DNA of 64,000 nt, from contig JACKKG010000001.1 in assembly GCA_020637515.1 (NCBI GenBank), positions 620,001-684,000 on the forward strand, written 5' to 3'. Of the stretch, positions 15,922 to 24,757 are shown one piece after another. Both the position numbers and the translations under genes were made by a program. This DNA comes from Rhodobacter sp. Lineage in GTDB: Bacteria; Pseudomonadota; Alphaproteobacteria; Rhodobacterales; Rhodobacteraceae. Within the stretch, counting starts at the first letter, position 1; every line of letters begins with the position of its first letter. Under the pieces are notes generated by a model. The model did no database searches. It saw nothing but the letters and a program-made list of their open reading frames with translations, and was not told the DNA's origin.

Positions 15922-16524
15922 ATGAGCGACTTCGCTTCCCCCGGCGACCTGGTGGCACGCACCGCCATCGACCGCCGTCTGGCCGAGATCGTCAAACCTG
16001 CTGTCGAGGCTGCCGGTTTCGAACTGGTGCGCCTGCGGCTGATGTCGGGCAAGACGCGCACCTTGCAGATCATGGCCGACCGCGCCGAGGGCGGGATCGA
16101 GATCGACGAACTGGGCGAGATCACCACCCTGGTCGGCGCTGTTCTGGACGTCGAGGACCCGCTGGAAGACGCCTATGTGCTGGAAGTGTCCAGCCCCGGC
16201 ATCGACCGGCCCCTGACCCGGCTCAAGGATTTCGACACCTGGTCGGGTCACGAGGCCCGCATCGAGACCAGCGAACTGATCGACGGCCGCCGCCGGTTCA
16301 AGGGCACGCTTCAGGGCACCGAGGACGGCGAAGTGCTGATCGAGATCGAGGAACAGGGCGAACCCGTGACCATCGGCCTGCAATTCGAATGGCTCAGCGA
16401 CGCCAAGCTGATCCTGACAGACGCGTTGATCGAGGAAACACTGCGCGCACGCAAAAGCGCCGGCGTCATCAACGAAACCGATTTTGACGACATCGAAACC
16501 GAACCCGCTTCCGAGGAGGAGTGA
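15922..16524 (+). CDS. rimP: Ribosome maturation factor RimP
   Basis: 200 aa. RimP N-terminal domain: VKPAVEAAGFELVRLRLMSG...LQIMADRAEGGIEIDEL, then VEDPLEDAYVLEVSSPGIDRPL, the family signature near residue 90. The SH3-like C-terminal domain covers about 105-160, and an acidic tail follows. It assists 30S subunit maturation. GGAGG at 15911-15915 sets the start. First gene of the rimP-nusA-ylxR/L7Ae-infB operon; nusA starts 3 bp after its stop. Confidence 0.96.
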   Translation: MSDFASPGDLVARTAIDRRLAEIVKPAVEAAGFELVRLRLMSGKTRTLQIMADRAEGGIEIDELGEITTLVGAVLDVEDPLEDAYVLEVSSPGIDRPLTRLKDFDTWSGHEARIETSELIDGRRRFKGTLQGTEDGEVLIEIEEQGEPVTIGLQFEWLSDAKLILTDALIEETLRARKSAGVINETDFDDIETEPASEEE

Positions 16525-16527
16525 TTC

Positions 16528-18138
16528 ATGGCCATCACCAGCGCCAACCAGCTTGAACTGCTGCAAACCGCCGAAGCGGTCGCGCGTGAGAAACTGATCG
16601 ATCCGGAACTGGTCGTTCAGGCGATGGAGGACAGCCTCGCACGCGCCGCCAAGTCGCGGTATGGCGCCGACATGGACATCCGCGTCCACATCGACCGCAA
16701 GACGGGCCGCGCGCAATTCACCCGCGTCCGCACCGTGGTCGAGGACGACCTGCTGGAAAACCATCATGCCGAAGTGACCGTCGCGCAGGCGAAGCAGTAT
16801 CTCGCGGATCCGCAGATCGGCGACGAGATCGCCGACGAGGTGCCGCCGGTGGAACTGGGCCGAATCGCCGCCCAATCCGCCAAGCAGGTCATCTTGCAAA
16901 AAGTCCGCGAGGCCGAGCGCGACCGCCAGTATGACGAATTCCGCGACCGTGTCGGCACGATCATCAACGGCACCGTCAAGCGCGAGGAATACGGCAACAT
17001 CATCGTCGATATCGGCCGCGGCGAGGGCATCCTGCGCCGCAACGAGAAGATCGGCCGCGAAAGCTATCGTCCCAACGACCGCATCCGCTGCTTCATCAAG
17101 GACGTCCGCCGCGAGGCCCGCGGGCCTCAGGTGTTCCTGTCGCGCACCGCGCCCGAATTCATGGCCGCGTTGTTCAAGATGGAAGTGCCGGAAATCTACG
17201 ATGGCATCATCGAGATCAAGGCCGTCGCCCGCGACCCGGGTTCGCGCGCCAAGATCGCGGTTATCAGCTATGACAGCTCGATCGACCCGGTCGGCGCCTG
17301 CGTCGGTATGCGCGGCAGCCGCGTTCAGGCCGTGGTGAACGAGCTTCAGGGCGAGAAGATCGACATCATCCCGTGGAACGAGGAACAGGCGACCTTCCTG
17401 GTCAACGCGCTGCAACCGGCCGAGGTCTCCAAGGTCGTGATCGACGAGGACGCCGCCCGCATCGAGGTCGTGGTCCCCGACGAACAATTGTCGCTGGCCA
17501 TCGGCCGTCGCGGCCAGAACGTGCGTCTGGCCAGCCAGCTCACCGGGCTGGACATCGACATCATGACCGAATCGGACGAATCGGCCCGTCGCCAGGCGGA
17601 ATTCGCGGAACGCACCAAGCTGTTCATGGACGCGCTCGATGTCGATGAGATGATGGCGCAGCTTCTGGTGGCCGAGGGTTTCGGCAACCTCGAGGAGGTC
17701 GCCTATGTCGAGATCGACGAACTGCTGTCGATCGACGGCTTCGACGAGGACACCGCGACCGAATTGCAGGCCCGGGCCCGCGACCGGATCGAGGCGCTCA
17801 ACCAGGCCGCGCTGGACAACGCCCGTTCGATGGGCGCGGAACCCAGCCTCATTGACTTCGAGGGTCTGACACCCCAGATGATCGAGGCACTGGCCAAGGA
17901 CGGGGTCAAGACCCTGGACGACTTCGCCACCTGCGCCGACTGGGAACTGGCGGGCGGCTGGACCACCGTCGATGGCCAGCGGGTCAAGGACGACGGCATT
18001 CTGGAACCCTTCGACATGAGCCTGGAAGAGGCCCAGACGCTCATCATGACCGCGCGCGTTCAGCTTGGCTGGGTCGATCCCGCCGATCTGGCGCAGGCGG
18101 ACGAGGACGAGACCGACGCCGAAGGCGACGAGGAGTAA
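16528..18138 (+). CDS. nusA: Transcription termination/antitermination factor NusA
   Basis: 536 aa. Order: RNA-polymerase-binding N-terminal domain (LELLQTAEAVAREKLIDPELV), S1 domain (about 133-200, GTIINGTVKREEYGNIIVDIGRGEGILRR), two KH modules (GACVGMRGSRVQAVVNELQGEKIDII and LSLAIGRRGQNVRLASQLTG), and C-terminal acidic/helix-hairpin-helix repeats (LLVAEGFGNLEEVAYVEIDEL and LAKDGVKTLDDFATCADWEL). It modulates pausing, termination and antitermination and could feed back on its own leader at 15842-15903. Confidence 0.97.
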   Translation: MAITSANQLELLQTAEAVAREKLIDPELVVQAMEDSLARAAKSRYGADMDIRVHIDRKTGRAQFTRVRTVVEDDLLENHHAEVTVAQAKQYLADPQIGDEIADEVPPVELGRIAAQSAKQVILQKVREAERDRQYDEFRDRVGTIINGTVKREEYGNIIVDIGRGEGILRRNEKIGRESYRPNDRIRCFIKDVRREARGPQVFLSRTAPEFMAALFKMEVPEIYDGIIEIKAVARDPGSRAKIAVISYDSSIDPVGACVGMRGSRVQAVVNELQGEKIDIIPWNEEQATFLVNALQPAEVSKVVIDEDAARIEVVVPDEQLSLAIGRRGQNVRLASQLTGLDIDIMTESDESARRQAEFAERTKLFMDALDVDEMMAQLLVAEGFGNLEEVAYVEIDELLSIDGFDEDTATELQARARDRIEALNQAALDNARSMGAEPSLIDFEGLTPQMIEALAKDGVKTLDDFATCADWELAGGWTTVDGQRVKDDGILEPFDMSLEEAQTLIMTARVQLGWVDPADLAQADEDETDAEGDEE

Positions 18139-18147
18139 GGACCAGCC

Positions 18148-18771
18148 ATGACGCGGGGCGGGCGCGCAAAGGACCGGGATCAGCCGGATCGGCGCTGCAT
18201 CGTCACGGGTGCGGTGCAACCCAAGGGCGGGCTGCTGCGCTTTGTCATCGGCCCCGAGGCCCAGGTCGTCCCCGACATCGAGGGGCGGCTGCCGGGCCGG
18301 GGCATCTATGTCGCCGCCGACGGCGCGACGCTGGCGCAGGCGGTGAAGCGCAAGCTTTTCGCCCGCGCCGCCCGCGCCCCGGTGACGGTGCCCGACGGGC
18401 TGGCCGGCACGGTCGAGGAATTGCTGACGCGGCGGGTGATCGAACTCGTGGCGCTGGCGCGAAAGGCGGGACAGGCGGTCGCGGGCTACGAAAAGGCGCG
18501 CGACTGGCTGGTCTCGGGGCAGGCGACGGTGCTGATCCAGGCCGCCGACGGGTCCGAGCGCGGCAAGACCAAGCTCAGACCCCCACCGGGCGAAGGGTCC
18601 CATGTCACCTGCCTGACAGCGCGGGAAATCGGTTTGGCTTTCGGCCGCGAACATGTGATACATGCGGCGCTTGCCGCTGGCGGTCTGTCCGCACGTGTAG
18701 TAGAGGAAGCGGCGAAGCTCGCGCGATTGCGCGGGCAGGACGGCGGTGAAACGCCCGCCGGAGAGGATTGA
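18148..18771 (+). CDS. YlxR (DUF448) - L7Ae-like RNA-binding fusion
   Basis: 207 aa. The N-terminal DUF448/YlxR part is PDRRCIVTGAVQPKGGLLRFVIGP...LPGRGIYVAADGATLAQAVKRKLFARA (about 11-80). The C-terminal half resembles an L7Ae/YlxQ ribosomal-protein fold: VIELVALARKAGQAVAGYEKARDWLVSGQATVLIQAADGSE. In Firmicutes these are two separate genes (ylxR, ylxQ) between nusA and infB; here they are one chain. Likely an RNA-binding accessory protein; molecular role unproven. Confidence 0.85.
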   Translation: MTRGGRAKDRDQPDRRCIVTGAVQPKGGLLRFVIGPEAQVVPDIEGRLPGRGIYVAADGATLAQAVKRKLFARAARAPVTVPDGLAGTVEELLTRRVIELVALARKAGQAVAGYEKARDWLVSGQATVLIQAADGSERGKTKLRPPPGEGSHVTCLTAREIGLAFGREHVIHAALAAGGLSARVVEEAAKLARLRGQDGGETPAGED

Positions 18772-18779
18772 CGAGACGC

Positions 18780-21356
18780 ATGAGCGATACTGACGGCAAG
18801 AAACCCCTTGGGCTGCGTGGCGGCTCGACCCCCGGCCAGGTGAAGCAAAGCTTCAGCCACGGCCGGACGAAGGCGGTTGTTGTGGAAACCAAACGCAAGC
18901 GCGTGGTGGTGCCCAAGCCCGGTGCCGGCTCGTCGTCGGAGAGCTCGACGGCGTCAAAGGCTGCGGCTATCGGCGGCGGGTCGCGTCGCCCGGCTGGCAT
19001 CTCCGAGGCCGAGCTTGAGCGCCGCCTCGCCGCGGTGCGCGCCGCAAAGGCCCGCGAGGCCGAGGACGCGCAGCAGCGCGCCAACGAGGAACGCCAGCGC
19101 GAGGAAGATCGCGAGCGCCGCCGCCAGGAGGTCGAAGCCCGCGAGCGCGAAGAGCGCGAGCGCGACGCCGCCCGCAAGGCCAAGGAAGAAGAAGAGGCCC
19201 GCAAGGTCGCCGAAGCCGAAAAGGCCGAAGCCGCCGCCAAGGCCGCCGAAGCCGCCCCCGCGCCCCGCGCCGACAAGGCCGCAGCGCCCGCCGCCGCTGG
19301 CGCTGGTGCCGCAGCGGCCGCAGCAGCGGCTGCACCCGCCGGCGACCGCACCGACCGCACCAGCCCGGTGCGCGGTGGTGGCACGCCGACCCCGCGCAAG
19401 GCCGAACGCGAACGCGAGGATCGCGACAGCCGCGGCAAGGTCCGCGACGACGGCGGCCGCCGCGCCGGCAAACTGACGCTGAACGCCGCGCTGGATGGCG
19501 AGGGCGGGCGGCACCGGTCGCTGGCCGCGATGAAGCGCAAGCAGGAAAAGGCCCGCGCCAAGGCGCTGGGCATGGGCCACAAGCCCGAGAAGCAGTCGCG
19601 CGATGTGCAGCTGCCGGAAACGATTGTCGTGCAGGAACTGGCCAACCGGATGGCCGAACGTGCCGCCGACATTGTCAAGGCGCTGATGAAGATGGGCATG
19701 ATGGTCGCGATGAATCAGACCATCGACGCCGACACCGCCGAACTGGTGATCGAGGAATTCGGCCACCGGGCGGTGCGCGTGTCCGATTCGGACGTGGAAC
19801 AGGTCATCGACACCGTTCTGGACAAGGCAGAGGATCTGCATCCGCGCCCGCCGATCATCACGATCATGGGCCACGTCGACCACGGCAAGACCTCGTTGCT
19901 GGACGCCATTCGCAAGACCAATGTCGTCTCGGGCGAAGCCGGCGGCATCACGCAGCACATCGGTGCCTATCAGGTGACAACCGATTCGGGGGCGGTGCTG
20001 ACCTTCCTCGACACGCCCGGACACGCGGCCTTCACCTCGATGCGGGCCCGTGGCGCGCAGGTGACGGATATCGTCGTGCTGGTGGTCGCCGCCGATGACG
20101 CGGTCATGCCGCAGACCATCGAGGCGCTGAACCACGCGAAAGCGGCGGGCGTGCCGATGATCGTGGCGATCAACAAATGCGACAAGCCCTCGGCCGATCC
20201 GAACCGCGTGCGCACCGATCTGTTGCATCATGAGGTCGTGGTCGAACAGATGGGCGGCGACGTTCAGGATGTCGAGGTTTCGGCCCTGACCGGCAAAGGC
20301 CTGGACAACCTGCTGGAAGCCATCGCGCTGCAAGCCGAGATTCTGGAACTGACCGCGAACCCTGAACGCGCCGCCCAGGGCGCCGTGATCGAGGCCAAGC
20401 TGGACGTGGGCCGCGGCCCGGTCGCGACGGTTCTGGTCCAGCACGGCACGCTGCGCAAAGGCGACATCTTCGTCGTCGGCGAACAGTGGGGCAAGGTGCG
20501 CGCGCTCATCAACGACAAGGGCGAGCGCGTGGACGAGGCCGGCCCCTCGGTTCCCGTCGAGGTGCTGGGCCTGAACGGCACGCCCGAGGCCGGCGATGTT
20601 CTGAACGTGGTCGAGACCGAGGCGCAGGCGCGCGAAATCGCCGACTACCGCGAACAGGCCGCCAAGGACAAGCGCGCCGCCGCCGGTGCCGCGACCACGC
20701 TGGAACAGCTGATGGCCAAGGCCAAGGCCGACGAGAACGTGGCCGAAATGCCGGTTCTGGTGAAAGCCGACGTGCAGGGTTCGTCCGAAGCGATCGTGCA
20801 GGCGCTGGAAAAGGTCGGCAACGACGAAGTGCGCGTGCGCGTGCTGCACTATGGTGTCGGCGCGGTCACCGATTCTGATGTCGGCCTGGCGGAAGCCTCG
20901 GGCGCGCCGATCATCGCCTTCAACGTCCGCGCCAATGCGACCGCCCGCAACGCGGCGGCGCAAAAAGGCGTCGAGATCCGCTATTATTCGATCATCTACG
21001 ACCTGATCGATGACATCAAGGCGGCGGCCTCGGGCCTGCTCAAGGACGAAGTGCGCGAGCATTTCATCGGCTACGCGGCGATCAAGGAAGTGTTCAAGGT
21101 CACGGGCGTCGGCAAGGTCGCCGGCTGTCTCGTCACCGAAGGCGTGGCCCGTCGCTCGGCCGGTGTCCGTCTGCTGCGTGACAACGTGGTGATCCACGAA
21201 GGCACGCTGAAAACGCTGAAGCGCTTCAAGGACGAGGTGAAGGAAGTCATCTCGGGCCAGGAATGCGGCATGGCGTTCGAAAACTACGACGACATTCGCC
21301 AAGGCGACGTCATCGAAATCTTCGAGCGCCAGACAGTGGAACGCAAGCTGGACTGA
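18780..21356 (+). CDS. infB: Translation initiation factor IF-2
   Basis: 858 aa from the ATG at 18780 (MSDTDGKKPLGLRGG), 8 bp after the previous stop; an ATG at 18768 is in frame but overlaps the previous gene. A long charged Ala/Arg/Glu N-terminal region (about 60-240) is followed by the IF2 N2 domain and the G domain with GHVDHGKTS (G1), DTPGHAAF (G3) and NKCD (G4), then domains II, III and IV. IF-2 places fMet-tRNA on the 30S subunit. A strong terminator (21375-21405) closes the operon. Confidence 0.97.
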   Translation: MSDTDGKKPLGLRGGSTPGQVKQSFSHGRTKAVVVETKRKRVVVPKPGAGSSSESSTASKAAAIGGGSRRPAGISEAELERRLAAVRAAKAREAEDAQQRANEERQREEDRERRRQEVEAREREERERDAARKAKEEEEARKVAEAEKAEAAAKAAEAAPAPRADKAAAPAAAGAGAAAAAAAAAPAGDRTDRTSPVRGGGTPTPRKAEREREDRDSRGKVRDDGGRRAGKLTLNAALDGEGGRHRSLAAMKRKQEKARAKALGMGHKPEKQSRDVQLPETIVVQELANRMAERAADIVKALMKMGMMVAMNQTIDADTAELVIEEFGHRAVRVSDSDVEQVIDTVLDKAEDLHPRPPIITIMGHVDHGKTSLLDAIRKTNVVSGEAGGITQHIGAYQVTTDSGAVLTFLDTPGHAAFTSMRARGAQVTDIVVLVVAADDAVMPQTIEALNHAKAAGVPMIVAINKCDKPSADPNRVRTDLLHHEVVVEQMGGDVQDVEVSALTGKGLDNLLEAIALQAEILELTANPERAAQGAVIEAKLDVGRGPVATVLVQHGTLRKGDIFVVGEQWGKVRALINDKGERVDEAGPSVPVEVLGLNGTPEAGDVLNVVETEAQAREIADYREQAAKDKRAAAGAATTLEQLMAKAKADENVAEMPVLVKADVQGSSEAIVQALEKVGNDEVRVRVLHYGVGAVTDSDVGLAEASGAPIIAFNVRANATARNAAAQKGVEIRYYSIIYDLIDDIKAAASGLLKDEVREHFIGYAAIKEVFKVTGVGKVAGCLVTEGVARRSAGVRLLRDNVVIHEGTLKTLKRFKDEVKEVISGQECGMAFENYDDIRQGDVIEIFERQTVERKLD

Positions 21357-21374
21357 TCGGCGTCAATCGGATGC

Positions 21375-21405
21375 AAGGGCCGGAGAGCAATCCCCGGCCC
21401 TTTTT
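21375..21405 (+). terminator. Rho-independent terminator after infB
   Basis: AAGGGCCGG (21375-21383), 10-nt loop, CCGGCCCTT (21394-21402), then continuing T residues to 21405. A 9-bp stem plus U tract. Confidence 0.9.
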
Positions 21406-21406
21406 C

Positions 21407-21907
21407 TTATGGCATATCCAGCGCAAAGGCCGGGTGGAGGAACAGTTCTCCCGCCGGTTCGACACCGGGTTCCAGCGGCAGGGCCAGGGTTGCGTAATCC
21501 GGCACGCCGGGCAGGAACAGGCCCGGCCAGACGCGAAAGCCGAAGCGGCGATAATAGGTCAGGTCGCCGACCAACACCGCGCCGCGTGCGGCACCGCGCA
21601 ACCGGGCCAGCGCCTCGGTCATCAACGCGCTGCCGATACCCTGCCGCTGCTTCTCGGGCGACACGGCGAGGGGGCCGAACAGGCTCCATCCCTCCGCGTC
21701 GCCGATCCGTGCCGCCGAGACGGCAACATAACCAAGAATCACGCCATCCTCCTCGGCTACAAGCGAGAGTTGCAGCGCCCCATCGGCGCGCAGCAGGCGG
21801 ACGATTTGCGCCTCGGTGCCGCTGGCGTGTGCGGCGGTCTTGAAGGCCTCGGTCACCACGGTGTCGATCCGCGTGGCGTCGCTGGCGATTTCGGGCCGAA
21901 TCCGCAT
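21407..21907 (-). CDS. GNAT-family N-acetyltransferase (YhbS-like)
   Basis: 166 aa from the ATG at 21907, which follows the yjhX stop by one base and has GGGGGC upstream; a GTG at 21937 is in frame. The fold shows LVAEEDGVILGYVAVSAARI, then the acetyl-CoA loop LAVSPEKQRQGIGSALMTEAL (Q/R-x-x-G-x-G/A as RQGIGS) and VLVGDLTYYRRFGFRVWPGL, typical of the YhbS subgroup. It is probably co-transcribed with the YjhX-like gene. Substrate unknown. Confidence 0.8.
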   Translation of the reverse strand: MRIRPEIASDATRIDTVVTEAFKTAAHASGTEAQIVRLLRADGALQLSLVAEEDGVILGYVAVSAARIGDAEGWSLFGPLAVSPEKQRQGIGSALMTEALARLRGAARGAVLVGDLTYYRRFGFRVWPGLFLPGVPDYATLALPLEPGVEPAGELFLHPAFALDMP

Positions 21908-21908
21908 G

Positions 21909-22172
21909 TCAGCCCCCTTGATTGTCAAGTTGCGCACGCACGGCCAGTCGCCCGCGCCGCGAGATGCGATAGGCGCTGCCGGCGCGCGATTCGATCAGCC
22001 GTTTGCGACGCAAGGCCAGGAACACCGGCAGATCGCAATCGCTCAGGACCAGACCGTCGCGGGTGAAGCAGGTGATGTCGGTGATCTTGCGGCCGTCGTG
22101 GCGCTCATGCTGGATGCGGCCGCCAAGGGCCAGAACGTGCAGCGCACGCTGTTCGGGTCGTGAGATATTCAT
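21909..22172 (-). CDS. YjhX-family protein (putative toxin family)
   Basis: 87 aa. The sequence MNISRPEQRALHVLALGGRI followed by CFTRDGL...LALRRKRLIES.GSAYRISRRGRLAVRAQLD is the YjhX family pattern, resembling a small winged helix. E. coli YjhX is described as the toxin of the YjhX-YjhQ pair, YjhQ being a GNAT acetyltransferase. Here the next gene is also a GNAT acetyltransferase, separated by one base, so the pair reproduces the yjhX-yjhQ arrangement. Toxicity is not established by sequence. Confidence 0.75.
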   Translation of the reverse strand: MNISRPEQRALHVLALGGRIQHERHDGRKITDITCFTRDGLVLSDCDLPVFLALRRKRLIESRAGSAYRISRRGRLAVRAQLDNQGG

Positions 22173-22207
22173 GGGTGTCCTGTGTGTCAGACATCAAACG
22201 CAAGCCG

Positions 22208-22264
22208 GTGGTTCGACCACACGGCGGTTCCTTGATCTGCAGGCTCTCTGGCAATCAGAGAGCC
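22208..22264 (-). promoter_or_regulatory. Two small dyads upstream of the yjhX-GNAT pair
   Basis: GTGGT-TCG-ACCAC at 22208-22220 and GGCTCTCT (22242-22249), 7 nt, AGAGAGCC (22257-22264), both perfect. They lie 36 and 70 bp upstream of the yjhX start. They may be operators of the pair, which would fit an autoregulated module. Confidence 0.4.
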
Positions 22265-22386
22265 GATTCACACAAGCTCTGACATCCACACTCCATTGCG
22301 GCCGGTCTTCCGGCGGCGGATCCTTGGAATATGGACCGTTTCCCCGGAATTGCAACCGGTCCCGGCTGCGATGAACGGACAGGAAA

Positions 22387-22410
22387 GGGCCGAAGAGCGA
22401 TCTTCGGCCC
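22387..22410 (-). terminator. Terminator after the ALDH16 gene
   Basis: GGGCCGAAG (22387-22395), 6-nt loop, CTTCGGCCC (22402-22410), a perfect 9-bp stem. On the minus strand it is followed by a short pyrimidine stretch containing TTTCC. It lies 43 bp beyond the ALDH stop. Confidence 0.65.
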
Positions 22411-22452
22411 CGGCGTTTCGGTGCTTCCCAGCCCGAAAATTCGCCCCTGGCA

Positions 22453-24750
22453 TCACGCGCCGTAGGGCACCCAGACCGTCTTGACCTGAACCGCGCGGCG
22501 CAGGAATTCGCGCGATTGCCCCTGGGGACCGGACCAGTCGCGGGTCAGGGGATCGGCCCAGACGGGTTTCAGATTGCCCGCCGATTGCGTTTCGGCGTTG
22601 GCGCAGGTCGTCGCATCGGCAAAGACCCACAGCGCCGCCACGTCGTCGTGCTTGGCCAGCGTGTCGGTCAGTTCGGCACGCGGCCCGGTGACGATGTTGA
22701 CCACGCCACCCGGCACGTCCGAGGTGTCCAGCACCTGCACCAGGTCCAGCGCGGGCACCGGATTGGCCTGCGAGGGCACGGCGATCACCCGGTTGCCCAT
22801 GGCGATCGCGGGCAGAACCGTGCTGACAAAGCCCAGAAGCGGCGCTTCCTCGGGGCAGACGATGCCCATCACACCAAAGGGTTCCTTCATCGCCAGCGTC
22901 ACCTGCGACGAGGCGGTCGAATGCACCTTGCCGTCGTATTTGTCGGCCCAGGCGGCCCAGTAGAAGGCCCTTTCAACCGCCTGCGCGACCTCATCCCCGG
23001 GGCCAAGATCCCGCGCGCGGGCGTTCAGGTTCTCGGCCAGGAAATAGAGCACCTGCGCGCGGTTGTGACCCGTCACCCTGGACCAGCCGCCAGCCTTGTG
23101 CGCGGCCTCGACGGCGTTGCGGATGTCCTTGCGCCCGCCAAGCGGCACCTGCGCGCCCGGCACGGCATAGGAATAGCCGCCATCGGGTCGTTTCTGCGCG
23201 CCCCCGATATACAGCTTGCGCGTGCGGTCCACGGCATCGCCCGAGGCACCCGCCGGCAGGGGTGACAGCGCCTCGGGGGCGTTGCGCGCGCGCCCACCGG
23301 CGCCGGCGCCCGTCAGATAGGCCAGCATCCCCTCGCGCGCGCCCTCGCGCCCGTAACCCGATTCGCGCATCCCGCCAAAGGGTGCGTTCGCGTCGAACAG
23401 GTTGGTGCCGTTGATCCAGACGACGCCCGCCTTGACCTGCGCGGCAATGTCCAGCGCGGCGGTGATGTTCTCGTTCCAGATGCTGGCGGCCAGACCGTAG
23501 CGCGTGTTGTTCGCCAGCGCGACGGCCTCGTCCGGGGTGCGAAAGGTCATCAGCGCAACCACGGGGCCAAAGATTTCCTCGGTCATGGCGATGTTGGCCG
23601 CGCCCAGATCGGTCAGCAGCGCGGGCGGACAGAAGCAGCCCGGCCCGTTCGGCGCGGGGGCCTGGTGCAGCACCGCGCCCTCGGCCACCGCCTGATCGAC
23701 GATGCCGCGAATGCGGTCCAGTTGCACCCGGTCCACCACGGCGCCGATATCGGTGGACTTGTCCAGAGGATCGCCCACGCGCAGCGTCGCCATGCGCGCT
23801 TTCAGCCGCCGGGTGAACCGCTCGGCCACCGATTCCTGCACCAGTATGCGCGACCCGGCGCAACAGACCTCGCCCTGGTTGAACCAGATCGCATCGACGA
23901 CGCCTTCGACGGCGGCGTCCAGATCGGACTCGGCAAAGACGATGAAGGGCGATTTGCCGCCCAGTTCCAGGGTCAGCGCCTTGCCCGAGCCCGCCGTCGC
24001 CCGCCGGATCTGGCGGCCGACCTCGGTCGAGCCGGTGAACGCGATCTTGTCCACGTCCGAGGCCACCAGCGCCGCGCCCGTCCGCCCGTCGCCGGTAACG
24101 ATGTTCACCACGCCCTTGGGCAGGCCGGCCTCGATGCACAGTTCGGCGAACAAAAGCGCGCTGAGCGGCGTCTGTTCGGCCGGTTTCAACACCACCGTAT
24201 TTCCGGCCGCCAACGCAGGCGCGGCCTTCCACGCCAGCATGAGCAGCGGAAAGTTCCACGGGATGATCTGCCCGCAAACGCCATGCGGCCGCATCCCGGG
24301 GAATTCGTCTGCGATCAGTTCGGCCCAGCCGGCGTGGTGATAGAAGTGCCGCACCGCCAGCGGCACGTCGATGTCACGCGATTCGCGGATCGGCTTGCCG
24401 TTGTCCAGCGACTCGATCACGGCGAACAGCCGTTCGCGTTTCTGCATGAGCCGCGCCAGCGCGTAGAGATGCCGCGCGCGCTGCCCGCCAGAAAGGCCCG
24501 CCCATTTCCGCGCGGCCGCGCGCGCGGCCTTGACCGCCGCCGCCACGTCGGCCTCTGACCCCTGCGAGACCTGCGCCAGCACCGCGCCCGTCGCCGGATT
24601 GACGCTGTCAAAGGGGTCGCGCGGCGCGGTGAAGGCGCCAGCGATGAACTGGCCAAAGGTCCGGCCCTTCAACCAGTCCAGCGCCACGGCGGGCGATTCG
24701 GGGGCGGGGCCGTAATCCATGAGTGACAGAGCCTCGGAGACGGTGGGCAT
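22453..24750 (-). CDS. Aldehyde dehydrogenase, ALDH16-type with truncated second domain
   Basis: 765 aa from the ATG at 24750. A complete ALDH domain fills about residues 30-510: IIPWNFPLLM, FTGSTEVG, general base E262 (LTLELGGKSP) and catalytic C296 (FNQGEVCCAGSR). A second, incomplete ALDH-like domain (about 535-765, KLYIGGAQKRPDGG...FGVMGIVCPEEAPLLGFVSTVLPAIAMGN) lacks a catalytic Cys motif. This is the architecture of bacterial ALDH16, known from Loktanella, a related genus. It starts 7 bp after deoC, so it probably oxidises the acetaldehyde released by DeoC; that substrate is inferred. Confidence 0.88.
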   Translation of the reverse strand: MPTVSEALSLMDYGPAPESPAVALDWLKGRTFGQFIAGAFTAPRDPFDSVNPATGAVLAQVSQGSEADVAAAVKAARAAARKWAGLSGGQRARHLYALARLMQKRERLFAVIESLDNGKPIRESRDIDVPLAVRHFYHHAGWAELIADEFPGMRPHGVCGQIIPWNFPLLMLAWKAAPALAAGNTVVLKPAEQTPLSALLFAELCIEAGLPKGVVNIVTGDGRTGAALVASDVDKIAFTGSTEVGRQIRRATAGSGKALTLELGGKSPFIVFAESDLDAAVEGVVDAIWFNQGEVCCAGSRILVQESVAERFTRRLKARMATLRVGDPLDKSTDIGAVVDRVQLDRIRGIVDQAVAEGAVLHQAPAPNGPGCFCPPALLTDLGAANIAMTEEIFGPVVALMTFRTPDEAVALANNTRYGLAASIWNENITAALDIAAQVKAGVVWINGTNLFDANAPFGGMRESGYGREGAREGMLAYLTGAGAGGRARNAPEALSPLPAGASGDAVDRTRKLYIGGAQKRPDGGYSYAVPGAQVPLGGRKDIRNAVEAAHKAGGWSRVTGHNRAQVLYFLAENLNARARDLGPGDEVAQAVERAFYWAAWADKYDGKVHSTASSQVTLAMKEPFGVMGIVCPEEAPLLGFVSTVLPAIAMGNRVIAVPSQANPVPALDLVQVLDTSDVPGGVVNIVTGPRAELTDTLAKHDDVAALWVFADATTCANAETQSAGNLKPVWADPLTRDWSGPQGQSREFLRRAVQVKTVWVPYGA

Positions 24751-24757
24751 GGGAACC

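Noticed and set aside
15805..18663. A 952-codon open frame on the minus strand opposite rimP-nusA-ylxR
   Set aside because: Shadow of the conserved operon; no recognisable domain.
22296..22484. 62-codon plus-strand frame in the yjhX-ALDH gap
   Set aside because: It overlaps the ALDH terminator and 3' end, has no ribosome site and no recognisable sequence.
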